Shown here: piece by piece, positions 22,618 to 35,385 of the stretch
Layout of the letters: each line of letters opens with the position of its first letter
Position numbering within the stretch: position 1 is the first letter of the stretch
NCBI GenBank assembly: GCA_015657535.1
Contig: JADHZB010002012.1
Location: 1-64,000, forward strand
Direction: 5' to 3'
From: Nephromyces sp. MM_2019
Taxonomy: Eukaryota > Apicomplexa > Aconoidasida > Nephromycida
Length of the DNA: 64,000 bases
The notes under the pieces: model-generated
The model's database searches: none
Told to the model about the DNA's origin: nothing
Seen by the model: only the letters and a program-made list of their open reading frames with translations
Position numbers and translations under genes: made by a program

Positions 22618-23176
22618 GTGCTTTCGAGTATTCCAGCTATTCGTAGAAAGGTGATCCGCTGCATTTTTGTTGCGGTTGCAACGACCTGCTATTGCTTATG
22701 GGTTTTCTGAAACTCTTAATGCTTTCTTTGAAGTAGCTGCTTTACCCTGCTTCAAAATGCTTAATATCTTCCCCTCTTTTTCTGATTTTATGATGGCAGT
22801 AACACAGACTTGTAAAATATAGATAGCTCCTTAAGTAGCTGATACCATTGCTGCCCATATATATATATATTTTGCCTTAGCTTAGACCTAACATAGCAAG
22901 TATGACACTTGTAAAGGCGATAGCCTTGGCTATGCGAAAAAAATTTGTTGTCGCCAAGCATCTGAAAGCACTCGAAGCTGAAAACTACTTTGGCTGCGTG
23001 AGGATTGATTGGCCTACTCATACTTTCATCTATTGAATTGTCTAACACTGCCTCATTCAAGCTTTCAGCACCCATGGTACAAAGTATTCTGCGACTCTGT
23101 TATCAGATCACTTCCCTGCGACACGGATTTTGTGTGCTTTGATAAGATAGCTCATCCTTTCCCTGTTATAAAAGTC

Positions 23177-26100
23177 ATGGCTATAAATTATTACTATGGA
23201 AGAGGCTCAATGAATCCACAACTAGGAGGGCCAGCACTCAGCATCTTCCCCAATAATTACTTGGGGCATACAGCGGTAAGCACATTACTATAAGCTATAG
23301 CCAGTTGCCAAAGAGCTTTTCTCATCATAAATATAGTTACTGTAACCGGAGTGCTAGCAGGCTTTATGATATACAATGACAACTATCCGCGAGCAAAGCA
23401 CTTCTAACGGCAAAGTAGGGGGGGGAAAAACACCTTGCTTCTCGGGCGTAACACAACGCAAACCTACTGGGTAACTCATCTGGTATAAGTGTGCATGCAA
23501 GAAAAGACCATGAAGCTTCCAAACATGGTATGTGGTTTCTATGTAAAATGTTAGCCTTGCCCGAAACAATAATTGGGGAAAAAACTCTTCTTCAAATCAT
23601 AACAAACATGAAGAATAACGCGTGATTCATAACAGGCTTGGAGATGTGTGCACAGAAACTGATTATAAACAGTAAAAGAGACTTAAGCTTAAGAAAATGC
23701 TGATACCAAGGGAGAGGCGGTGACCAATTAGTAATGTATAAAAAACAACCTAGGCCAATAGTGCCATGTATGAGATGAGTTGCGGAAAGTCACTAATAAT
23801 TGCAAGCTTTTACGTACCTAATAGCAGCGACACAAATTAGGGCAGATATGTAGATGCTTTATTAAGAATCCGACATTGGTTGCCCTTAACTGAACTCATG
23901 CTTTGCTTGAAAGTAATCCAGCACAATGGAAAGCTGAGTTACTGAGTTGCTTCAGCCAAATGAACAGGCACAAGCAAGACTGCACTCATGTTAGTTAGCC
24001 TGAATTTGTTCTCGTTAGTTTGACACATGACGGCTTGCCCATTTTCCATACGAATTCATAGGTGAGATACTGCACTGAAGGAGCACATGGAACTTATCCT
24101 GGAGATACATCATATTGCTCGTATTCTTCGGAAGCTGATGAGCACGTGCAACCCATGCAGTGGCTACCAAACTATTATAATGAGCCTTTCTCGCTGGAGC
24201 CACAAAACTACTATCATTATGCTGGTAAGGCAAAAATGATTAAGGTTTATGCTACACAGAAGCTTAGCTGCTTCCAACTGAATTGGTAGCCCCCCTCTTA
24301 GGCTATAGTCTGGATAGGCCTGCCAAAGAGGGATGAAGGAGCATTTGCACAGTAAATATACACAGTACCGAGTAGAGGGCATCAAAAACTTGAAGTAGAA
24401 TCTAGCCGTTCAATTTTTTTATACCGCCAGGCCCTTCCCGTACTGTCATCCAATGTTGCTTCTGGAAAATGCCACCAGCTGATGACTTAATGCAAGTTGC
24501 AGCTTGTAACGGACCCTATTTTCTATAGTTTTACAAATTAACCGACTAGTTTATGGACGATTCTGCCCAGAAATGCAATATATTTTTCGGCGTTTTATTG
24601 CTATAGCTTCATTATCATTTATGTCACTTCTTGAGGTCAATGTACTTTGGTCAGCAATCGCAATTTACGAACTCCAGCGTAGATTGAATACCCTTATCCA
24701 AAGTAAGACCTACAAGCAATGGCATAGGCCGATGGATACATTGATAAAAACTAAGAGATTTAAAGGCACTTTCACCTGACTTCAGGATACTTCGCAAAGT
24801 CAATACAATATTTCCCAGGGCTGCAACTTGGGATTTATGCAATCGTATGCGCTAAGTTTATTTCGATTACTTTAGTTCAACTGCTTCGGCTACAAGATAA
24901 AAGCCAAAGCCACGAGGAATAGTGAGCGTAGAAGGTACAGTACAACCAATTGCAAAAAATTATGATATAGCAAAGCAGCGAATGGAGCTACGGACTGCGT
25001 GAAATCTATGCTACGTAGGAAAGCTTCATCGACCAATTACTTAGGCGTACTCATTTTCAAGACTTTGGATGCATCTTTGCAGACTTGCAAGACCCATCAC
25101 AACCCAACAATCTTGGCCGAGAAAGATATCACTCTCAGGTATTCGATACCCATAACGTACAATATGAGATTGAAGGAGAGGCTCCGAGGTCTTCATTCTA
25201 CCGTGATAATGCGCACGTTCATACCAGAACTTTCCACAATGGTATGAACATGTGCACCTCACAGGCGACTGTGGGAAATTCATCAGCTGCAAACCCCATT
25301 AGGTATCCTTCCATGGAGAGGACGGCTATGTGGGAACCTACAGAGCCAGGCAGAATCTCCGCTGTTGGCAAGTACATGGGGGGGTTAGCAGATAAAGATG
25401 CTCTATACACTTCTTCAGATGCAACCTCGTCTAGCATAGGGGTCTTGGCAAAGAAGGCACCTGTGCTTCCTCGAGAGGACGACTGTCTTGGAGGAGAAGA
25501 AGCAAGCTTACAAGACTTACCAGGAAAGGAAATTCAGGTACCGCAATCTCTCTCACGCCAGCGCGTAAAAAGATGGCCTGAAAAAAGTTATATATTAGGT
25601 GATACAGCAGCAAGTAATCCCCACAATAAAAGTTCGATGCCACGGCTAAATGGTAACTCCGGCTGCCTTGACGATACTGATAAGCAAGCTCATATCTACA
25701 ACCCAAGCAGACTAAATAGTAGGGTGAGAAAACTCTTACCAACTATAAATATTTGTTGTTGAAGGAATTACTATAGTTTGCTAGCTAATATGTCGTAGGA
25801 GAACCCAGAAGGTTTGACCAGGGCTAAACTACGGTGCTCTACTGGAAGTGAACACGCTATATCTGTCATTTATTTCCTTGATGTATTTAGCAGCCTGAGA
25901 GAGGTTAAATGCCGTTCCACGAAGATGTACACGACTGTTTTCTTTTTAAAAATGTTCATAAATGCTTCCACATATCTAAATTTATACAGAGCTACTGAAA
26001 TAAGTTCGGCTAGGCATTTAAGGACATAAACCAACAGATGCCTTCGCTACTATTGACTCTAGTTTTCACCACGTTAGCTTTATTGCACGCATTTCCACAG

Positions 26101-27360
26101 CCGAAGTTCCGTTTAAAATATATGCTTTCAGCTTTTGGAAACTGGTGATGGACCCTATGGGGGGATACGCGGCCCAGAACATGGTAAGAGCTAGCAACAT
26201 AGGTATAATTACAAATATAGGCTGCCTTCCGTTCTTATCATGATTATAGAGCTAGCTGGTGTGCTCAAAGTAACGATTGCTAGACATCATTTTGGTATTC
26301 TAAGAATAATGTTGATAGAATTATTAAACGAGCAGCAGAGTCCAATAAGTTATGTCTTCTTTTATCAAACAAGATACAGCAAGTTCCTTTGAAGAAGTAC
26401 GCGTGCATCCTAAGTGGCCTCGTAGACGATACGCTCCTAAATTGCACAATTTGATAGTGCTTCTTATTTAGTCAGCGAAAAGTCCAAATACGAGTCTAGG
26501 AATGAAAGTTGACAAACGATTCATACAAGAAACGACCTTATATTCATGAGCGCATAATAAGAAACATGTGCAATTCTTCGTACGGATGTATGGTCTGAGG
26601 GACATAAGTAAGATCTCTCCAATAGAAAATCTCCTCTATTTTTGAGAGGCATTTGTATAAACAGGCAACTTGCTTTTCCATTTGGTACTTATCAGCTTAT
26701 TTGGCGTAGCTACAAGGTCTGTATCGTGCTCTATTCCCGTAAAGTGCTCCTAGCTCCTAACCTCCCAGTTTTTCTATGCGTCTCTGTCCTCAAGAATATA
26801 ACAAGGTTCCCTCGAATGGCTTGAAGGAAGATGGTACCTCAATCAAGCTTTCTGAGCAAGTTACTCCAGGCCGACAGCATCCTCTTTCTCAGCACATTAC
26901 AAAGCATCACCATGCTATTCCCAATGGCGGTAGCGTAGGGTTCGCCGCTTCCTCTTATTATAGCAGTGGTAATCATTGCTTGATCCTTCATGTAGAGTTA
27001 CGGACCGCACAGAATATGGGTGGATTACCTGTCTACCCGCGAAAAATTTCGTGCGAAGTGGAAAGATAATAAAATTAAATAGAAAACAAAGCGGGGTGCA
27101 ATGTACACTGTATATACGACGCAGGGATAGCTTATGTCATTTTTTCGACTTTTTTATCAAGCGATGGGAAAAAAAGTAAGGTTTTTGACGTCGTAATGCG
27201 GTACATTGTCTAATTCTTCCTGCAATTCGCTTTTAGGACCACATGTCATGAAGTCACTGGAGGGACTTGAAAGATACAACTCATGGGACAATAATATCTC
27301 TACGGTACAGAGAAGCAGCCTACAGGATGCCGTGGTACTAGTTACGTTGACTATGAGCGG
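23177..27360 (+). CDS. Multi-exon gene for a polar, probably disordered protein of unknown function
   Basis: Proposed exons: 23177-23275 (MAINYYYGRGSMNPQLG; donor GTAAGC), 24062-24224 (EPQNYYHYA; donor GTAAGG), 25083-25723 (213 codons; acceptor ATCTTTGCAG, donor GTGAGA), 26132-26183 (LLETGDGPYGGIRGPEH; acceptor TGCTTTCAG, donor GTAAGA), 26795 to about 26968 (SQHITKHHHAIPNGG; acceptor CTCTGTCCTCAAG) and 27237 to about 27360 (SLEGLERYNSWDNNIST; acceptor CGCTTTTAG). Phases are 0, 1, 0, 1, 1 in turn, and every junction agrees. The 213-codon exon is far longer than chance allows. The product is rich in Asn, Tyr, Ser, Gly and Pro, with YY pairs, and looks like a disordered regulator. No domain is seen. 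Its introns lack GT tracts. The 3' end is unresolved; the fifth exon could instead end at a stop at 27069. Confidence 0.62.
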
Positions 27361-28122
27361 GGTTAAAATATGTAATTGAACTATGTGATAAGCTAGCTTC
27401 CTTATTTGTAAAGGAGATATCAAAGGTTTATTAAAGATGTAGCTATATACTAGCGAATCTCATTTCGTCAAGCTACATGTTTGGGCGTAAAGTATTGGCT
27501 CAGCATTATCTGAGCCAGTGATACATTGCAAGGTGTGCATTATCTGATTAATTAGTTGTCTAATTGAAGAAATATTATCTAGAGTAATACCGGTGTTTTT
27601 TTCGGCAGCTACTAAGCGAAAGAAATAAAGCGTACCAAGTGTGCTTATAACAGTATGATTGATGACAAGGGGCATACATCCGACTTCGACGCAGAATATC
27701 TTCCATTCGTTGTTGCTACCTTTGCGTACGGTTATATTCTGTGATTTGCAAATATTGAAAATCATTAAAGCTCAATTATCTTGGAACTCATATTAACAAA
27801 CAAGAGCTTACTAAGTGTCTGGTGCACCTATAAAACGTAATTCTTGTATGCCACTACTAAAGGCCCTATTCTGTTGGATGGTATACTTAAGAAGGAATTG
27901 TCACGTCATACCGAAGCTATAAGCTAAAAAGTGATGTTACCAAATCCATCATGTGCATTCGGGTTAAATTCTTTAACTTTAAAATTTGGGGAAACTTATT
28001 GCCTCAGCATTTTTTTATTTTAGTTTTGCTAATTTCTGCTACTCCCACGTAATTTAATGATGCATCATATTTCGAAAAAAATGCTTTATTTTTTTATCTC
28101 AGAACAATTTCATATCCTGCAG

Positions 28123-28236
28123 TATCGTGAGACTAGACGATATAACCATCACAGCATCTATGGGCAGCAGCAGTGCTAGCGAATACTCTAACTTTTCTGT
28201 TGTCCTCACTAATGACCTAAATAATCGTCCGAAAAC
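28123..28236 (+). CDS. Possible further exon of the 23-27 kb gene
   Basis: After a TATCCTGCAG acceptor the plus strand reads IVRLDDITITASMGSSSASE and on to NDLNNRPK, with a GTAGGT donor. The composition resembles the upstream gene. The opposite strand is also open for 69 codons (28308-28099), so the strand is not settled. Confidence 0.28.
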
Positions 28237-28308
28237 GTAGGTAGACCCGAGGAGATTCTTGTCTGAAAATGCTTCTAGGGGATTTAATAATGCTTGTACT
28301 GTTTTCAA

Positions 28309-30930
28309 TTCTGCAATGTGTTATAATCGGTGCACACCATGTTTTTTAAAAAGTTTCTAGCTTTTCCACGTTGTATCCGTGTTTGCCTTAAAAAACATGC
28401 TTTCTTGAATTTAGTTACTGAAAGGTAACTGCGCCCTCCAGAGGTTTAATGTAAGTATCTCTCTAGCATTGCACCCAGGTGGCTATTTTTGCTTTTTATA
28501 GGGCCTATATCTCCCTTCCGTTACATTCAATTTTTTAGGCATTTGAAGTTATTATGCTATGCTGTAGTAATTATCTGTGTGCTATGCAAATTATGGTTTT
28601 GTACGAATGGCAATACTTTTTCGACAGCTTACCTCTAAATAGTTTTGCTTGGCACGAATGCGCATGCTTCCATATCCACCGGTACCGACATGATCCAGCA
28701 TGTCATTTCTTGATGCACTAGTATGTTTACCATACGCCATCTAATTTATAAATCAGAAAGATTTCTAATTAGGTTTTTTATCCTCGTTTCTGCAACAGGA
28801 AGTCTATAAAATCCGCGATTTTCGCTGCTCAATCGAGCGGTAATCCAAGGGATAAGATATCTTGCGATCTAAAAAATGGTTAGTGCACTTTAGACGATTG
28901 CGCTTGGGAACAGGGAAGTCCCTACCGCCGCATGCTATGCAGTATTCGCTTCATGCAAACCTTGTTAAGTCTGCACCTACCTTGGCGTCTACAGTACGTT
29001 GTTAGTTATTAATTTCACGACTGTGCTAACCCTAAAAATCCGACGCTGCTCGTTTTGCTGCAAGTGTGCCCAACTTTTTTCTAGCTTTTCTAAGTTTCAA
29101 ATTATTCTGCGCTAAGTTAACCCTCTCCGTGGCATTAGAGTGCTCAATGAAACCTTATTTATAAGGCGCACGTTTTACTACCACACTGCCTTATCTTAAT
29201 TATATAATATCACAAAACCGGTGACCCATTATAACGCAGTAACCCTGGAACTACCCTGGAGTCATGAAGAAAATTTTTATATGAAGATTTTGGAGGAGGT
29301 AGGAAATATGTTCTTTGGTTATATACTGCATGAGGGTGACATTAAATGTAAATAGACAACATATTGATACAAAATATGGCTAGAGCCTTCAAGGTGGCTC
29401 AATTCGTTGGTGAGCGCAACTGCACACGTTATATCTTGTGCGCAAGAAGCATGCCTGAAGGTTTTTCTCTGAACTGTGTGGCCGATAACATACTGCAAGC
29501 AATACTTGCCTTGATCTGTTTATCTAATGAAAGTGCAGTCTTGTGGCACTGAGTTCCAATCCATATTTTGTCTTCAGCATGTACGTGGCTAGCTTCTATA
29601 AGTATATATAAATGCCTTTAACTGTGCTTTGCGCTCACTATCAGACCAGTTTCAAAACAGACCTAGTCGGTGTATGCGTATTAAATGTAAAAGCCGTGAA
29701 CTGGAACTCTTTAATGCAGCTACCGATACACTCAGAAGGTATGCAACGTATGCAATGTATGCAACGTCGAAAATCCCCACTGCATTAGTACTACAACAGC
29801 AGCTTGTCCTATGCACTGCGAGCCGTGCACTCCGTGAGCTTTTTGGGCTTTCTTACATCTTCCTCTTAAGCTGCATTCGTGTTCGATACGACAGCCTTCC
29901 CATTGAAGAAATTCACTCCATTCACACGTAGTGGCCATGCCGTGTTTATATTGCTTGCTTTACACCTTTCGGCTGGCTCAGCATAAGCATACTTCTTAAA
30001 CTAATTCAGGGAGACAAACAAATGGATATCTTCTGCTGTACGTGCAAGCGACACAAAGCAAAGATTTCACAGCTTCGCGCCACCCAAATATTGTAAATAC
30101 CTATGACGGAATAAGTAGCCCTATTTTATCCAGTGGTAATTGAATAACAGGGAAAAAATGACTTCGTGGGATGTTGCTATAATTTTGTGCTATAAGATAC
30201 TAAAGTTAACACAGGGAAGTAGAGGGGTAAAAAGCATAGCAAGATGAAAATATTCTAGTTAAAAGAATTATGCAGGAGATAGATAACCAACAGAACTATA
30301 GAAGAACATGAAGCTTGAAAATAAAGATACTAAAATACAGCAAATAAAAAACCTGCTGGAATTAAGCTAGTCGAGCATCATATTAACTTTAGCATATATC
30401 GTATGTGGGTGCTATACTTGAAAACATTTTTCTTTAAATTTAAAAAAGTGCCTTTTACACTGGAGGAATCATGCAAGAGCATAAAAAAGCATATTAAACT
30501 ACTCTGGGATATGTAATAAAAATAAAATCGCTAATCACTATCTATTCTAGTATCTTAGGTTTATCACACGACAATCTTATTCTATTCTTCAGCTGCGCCT
30601 TACAAGCATTACCAAGAGATACCAGCTGCATCAACACCATTACGCAGGATACGGAAGCCCCCAACGGTACTTAACTTTAATGGCAAGCCATTGTGTACAT
30701 TTTGCATGACATGAACATATCCATCTGATGAACATGAGTTCCTCAAAGAGCACAGTAATGTCTTAATAATACTTCTACCTTTTTTCCCCGAGTACGAACC
30801 CAGTATAAAAAGTATCATTGTGGCAAACTCAGCATAGTCATAAGCTTAGCCCTTCTTGCAGCCACTTAAAGACATTTCTTCTCAATTTAGTCAATAAAAT
30901 ACTACTTAGCCGTAGTCCTAACACAGTCGT
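28309..30930. other. Unassigned DNA
   Basis: Short open frames only. One plus-strand frame after a TTCAATTTTTTAG acceptor (about 28540-28720, frame AFEVIMLCCSNYLCAMQ) is open for 60 codons and has tryptophans and cysteines, but I find no partner exon. A minus-strand frame at 29938-29732 (MATTCEWSEFLQWEGC) is similar in quality. Confidence 0.45.
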
Positions 30931-31046
30931 CATCCACGGGATTTAGCCAGAAAACGAACTCACNNNNNNNNNNNNNNNNNNNNNNNNNNNNNNNNNNNNN
31001 NNNNNNNNNNNNNCATCCACGGGATTTAGCCAGAAAACGAACTCAC
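30931..31046. other. 50-N assembly gap flanked by identical 33-bp ends
   Basis: N runs from 30964 to 31013. The 33 bases before the gap (30931-30963) and after it (31014-31046), both beginning CATCCACGGGATTTAGCCAG, are identical. This is what results when two contigs that overlap are joined by a gap without merging the overlap, so the true genome probably has one copy and no gap. A real short repeat at both contig ends is the other possibility. Confidence 0.97.
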
Positions 31047-31774
31047 GATATACGAAGAATAAGGAGCGGTGGTGCGCTGACGTGTAAAAGCACTAAACGT
31101 AACCTACACTTTATCCCGCGCTCATCAGAAATCAACGCATATATACACGGATGCAGTATCGTTTGTACAAAAAGCGACAAACTGTTAAAAAGTTGCGTAG
31201 ACAGTCCACATATAACCTTTATGAGTTACCAACTACGCAATGCCAGTTAGTCGAAGCACTGAAGTATAGTGTGAAAACTTACTCATGGGATGAGAGAGTG
31301 CGTACTTCCAACCTGCAAGTGAAAAAATCCCAATAGAAGTACACAATCCTACTTACTTCAGTGCAACAGTGAGAAAGCAAACTCAGGGGGTTCAATACAA
31401 CATGCGGACATCAAGCAAAGTTTGACCATTGGCCTTTTAAGAACAAAATAAGAATATTGAAATCCTTTATCTATTTATTATAAATTTCTTTCAGAGGCAA
31501 GAGCCGTCAATCTTTGGATTCCTCGGAAGCCTCTGCTGTACTATGCCCCTAGTTGACCTTAACTAGCCGATGAATACGCACGTAACATGCGCAAAGACTT
31601 GTAGGGCCACCATCCAGCACCAGATATCGGAGCATCGTAGCAGGATTTAACTGCCAAAGTACAGACCCGAGAAAGCAACCAAGCTAGAATTACATGAATT
31701 ACGGGTGACTCAGGCAGAGGGTACCACGAGTTGCGCGCGTACATGTACTGCTGCCCAAATACCTCCTTAGATAA

Positions 31775-31893
31775 TGAAAGTAGGTCTAGGTAGAGAACAG
31801 CTTTTCAGCCGCGTATATTATTTACTTCCTTAAAGATTAATGTAGTCCAGGTAGAGAACGATTTTCCGGTAGCGTATAATATTTAAATGGTGT
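31775..31893. repeat. Diverged tandem duplication, about 62-bp unit
   Basis: GTCTAGGTAGAGAACAGCTTTTC and then GCGTATATTATTTA is followed by GTCCAGGTAGAGAACGATTTTCC and then GCGTATAATATTTA. Two copies, with roughly one difference in five bases. Confidence 0.8.
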
Positions 31894-34389
31894 TGTGATG
31901 GTTCGCAAGGAAACTCATGATATTACCAATCTATAACACAAGCAGGTTTCTATACAACATCATCAGCTAAATGCGCATCACTGAGAGTCACAAACGAAGC
32001 ATCTAACTACATCAGCAAGATATCCTGCTGAGCGTTTCTTAGCTTTCAAAATGACACTGAGAAGTTCGCCTTCGTCATCAGTCCTGACTAAGTGAAGACA
32101 CCCTCACAGTGCCTACAGTCTTGTGCCCGACCCTTCAACCATGGGAACTAACTTAGAATAACTTAAAATTAAAAAAAAAAGTTTCATTTCTTACGAGTGA
32201 TCTAGGCGTGCACACCTTCGTGCCGTTGGCAACTGACTTTCGTATTTTAATGTGATAATAATTTCAATAAACTGAGTGGGTAAAGGCAGCTAGGTTTCAA
32301 TATAGCAGTTAGGACAGCGCTGACATTTCCGAGATGCACCTACGCGTACGTAATACTTAAACCAGAAAAATTAACGGGAAAAAACTACTCTTTTACCAGT
32401 TCTACGTTGGGAGAAGCACTTCTCTCACAATGAAAATACAATAGGTAACCGCACTGCACTGCTGACACCAGCTTTGAAAAAATGAAGCTACAACATGGTT
32501 ATCAACATACCGTAAATATACAAATAAAAATAACCTCTGACAAAGTTAATCTCATCCAATCCCCAAGTATAACATTTTGCCTCATTTATACCCAGGAACA
32601 TGAGAAATACAATTTTACGAGAATAGTAGCTTAACATTAGTTCATAACAGGAAAGAGACGCAGGAACATAGGCAGTTAGAAATTAAAGAGCATCAGTAAG
32701 CAGATTCTATATAAACAGCAAAAAGGCACCGACATCACCCAAGTTCAAAAAATGCAAACAGAGGAAAAATGGCCAAGTAACCAAAGCTCCAATATAGATA
32801 ATGGGACGCACATCTTCATTGTAACATCAGAGCATATATCCCTGAATTAATAGGTATATGCATACAGCAAGGAACTCGCTGCTCAATAAGTACCAGGGGA
32901 AAATATTGAGCCATACGCTGCGTGGCAAATCCAATGCAACAGAAAAAAAGAGTAGGTCGCTAATGAGTATAAAAAAGTGCAACTGATTACCTACCAGCGC
33001 ACACAGATGAATTAAGAATTATCACTATAACGTAGCACGTTTGACTAAGGGATACGCTTTAACTAAGCGTATCGATGTACAAAACTAGCTATAACATCCA
33101 GATGTAAACCGATTAGAAAGCGCCTGACTAAGCCCTTACTATCAGCATACAGATTCTGAAAAGGTAGCTTAACTGTTTCCTACAGAGTAGTAGTTTACAA
33201 AAGTTAGTTAAATAATACTAATACATTGCTTCTGCCTTATGCTGAGGCGTGGGGCATTCCATTTCGAATACGTCTATAACCATAAATAATGACAGTACAC
33301 ACCAAACAGAACACAAGTGCGCTATGCAATAAACATAACTTCACCCCTAATTTGGGCATGCTTTCCGGTGCGGCGGCACTCCAGCATGACGAAAAAAACA
33401 CAAGATACTTTTTTGCAGTGTAAAATGAACAGCAAGGACATCTTCGCTTCCAGCTTAATCCGTAGCAAAAAAACTTTACAGGAAAGTGCCGCATCACGCC
33501 GTATTGCTTTAAAGCTTATCGTTGCTCTTCTAGCAATGCTCAAAGAAAAATGAGCAGCAGATGAGCTAAAGAAAGATGCATACACAACACACAAGAGGAG
33601 ACGATGGAGCTTTTAGAAGTGTACATGCATGTATGCTTTCAGCTATGGTTTTGGTGCGAAACAGATCAAGTATATGAAAGCGATACCAGCCAATACCTTT
33701 TTGAGGAAGAATACATAGAGCATATACAAATGCTATCGCTACAAACAGCACATGGATGCGAAAGAAAACGCGAAAAAAAGCATCATCCCCCAGCTCAGTG
33801 AAAAGGTAATAAATATTAAAAGAAGGAAATTAAGGGGGGGCAAAGCAAGTTTATAAAATATTTGGACTTGTACAGTATTACGATATAAGGAGTCGTCATG
33901 CGGGGGATTCGTATAAAAAAATAGGGGCCAGAATGTCACATTCGTTTTGCACCTTGGGTATTTTCTACCCTTAAAACAAGTATGCGCTAAACGCTGAAAG
34001 CAAAAATATTCATAGCAGCCCCTAGCAAAAATTAAACGTGGCAGACTCGCATCAATTAAGCGAAAGCGGTTAAAAAATTCTCTGGTAAAACTGAAAAAAG
34101 TCGCCTACTGCAGGCAAATTCCTTATTTGCGTATTGGTAACTCAAAAGCTCATGAAAACCAGAACTCATAGATACGTTATAATGAACGAAATACACAGCC
34201 AAAGAACGATATAGCGGATAAAAGGTTGATTATCCACCAGTAAATAATGTAGTCAGTACAATGATGATAGGAAACACAACGATTCGGAAGGAAAGCACTA
34301 GCTGGAAAAGGGAAGCAACGAAGAATACAAGTCAACTGACGATATAAACAATCCGGAGTAGCCAACAGAAGGGAGTGGAATACAAAATA

Positions 34390-34510
34390 AGCGAGTGGTA
34401 AACACAAGGAGTAGCACACACAATGGAGTAACGCACACATAAGGGGTAGCACACATAAGGAGTAACGCACACATGAGGAGTAATGCATACACAAGGAGTA
34501 ACACACACAA
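34390..34510. repeat. 18-bp minisatellite, about 5-6 copies
   Basis: GGAGTAACGCACACATAA and variants are repeated in tandem. On the minus strand it gives GTGTGCGTTACTCC, a GT-rich tract of the type found in sense-strand introns elsewhere in the window. A looser relative of the unit appears at about 12410-12560 in TAF2. Confidence 0.88.
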
Positions 34511-35385
34511 CAAGGCAGAAAAAATATGTAGAAATATTCCCAGGAGCAGAGCCAATTAAACTCTGCATGGCTATAGGGACAAGCCGACAAAAAAATTACA
34601 GGAAAAGCCTCTTGTCAGGGAATAAATTTCATGCTGCTCATTTTTTTTCAACATGCAAATGAACGAGAACGGTAAGCAGCATCGCTATCGCCTTAGACAA
34701 AAGAATAAAAAACAATACATATATGCAACGACATGACACGCAATTCAAAGTGAAAGCAAGTAAATCAAGACAAACAAGGTTCAAAAAGAGTTTTAGGATG
34801 CAAAGGGTAGAAAGAAGCCCCGAGAGAAGAACTAGAGTAGAAGAAAGGAACGCTACTTCATAGCGAGTACAAAAAAATGGAGCGGAATACTAAGAAGATA
34901 TATATATATGACTCTGAGAAAACTAGGGTTCACCTTTTACATGAACTAACAAAAAAAGGGAGTCACACGTCATAACCACTCATGTATATCTCCGTCGCTA
35001 CTCTTTCAATACACCTGCCACGTACAACCATAGAGTTACACGAGGATTGAAACAATAGTGATAAAATAAGTTGGACTTTTGGGAAAAAAGCATTATTCAA
35101 TAATAGATAATGCATCCCTGCCCAGGTCAATTATAGCATTCTCTACCGTCTAAATCTTTAATGATAACTACCAAAAAACCGCCTGTTTTTTCACCAATGT
35201 TAAAAGTCTTTCGCAGCTTGAGTTTGAACATGGCTACCGCGATTTTGATGGTTAACACTGCAAGTTTCTAGTAGCTTGAAGAAGATGCGGAATGCTGAGA
35301 ACAAAAAAAAAATTGAAGGTCACAGCACTTTATTATACCCTTAAGCTGATGAAATAAAATGGTGGCTCTCTTTGCTTCTAGTTTT

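Larger units (their letters stand above)
31047..35385. other. Unassigned, A-rich on the plus strand
   Basis: Plus-strand A runs and CA words increase to the right, suggesting minus-strand transcription near the right end. Open frames of 60-137 codons occur on both strands at 33.2-33.8 and 34.2-34.6 kb. The 137-codon one (34590-34177, minus) crosses the 18-bp repeat and reads as repeated CVTP-like words, so I do not treat it as a gene. Confidence 0.45.

Noticed and set aside
27460..27765. 101-codon minus-strand frame (MIFNICKSQNITVRKGSNNE)
   Set aside because: Protein-like, but it has no splice partners I could confirm, and frames of this length are expected a few times by chance in this much AT-rich sequence. 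It may still be a minus-strand exon.
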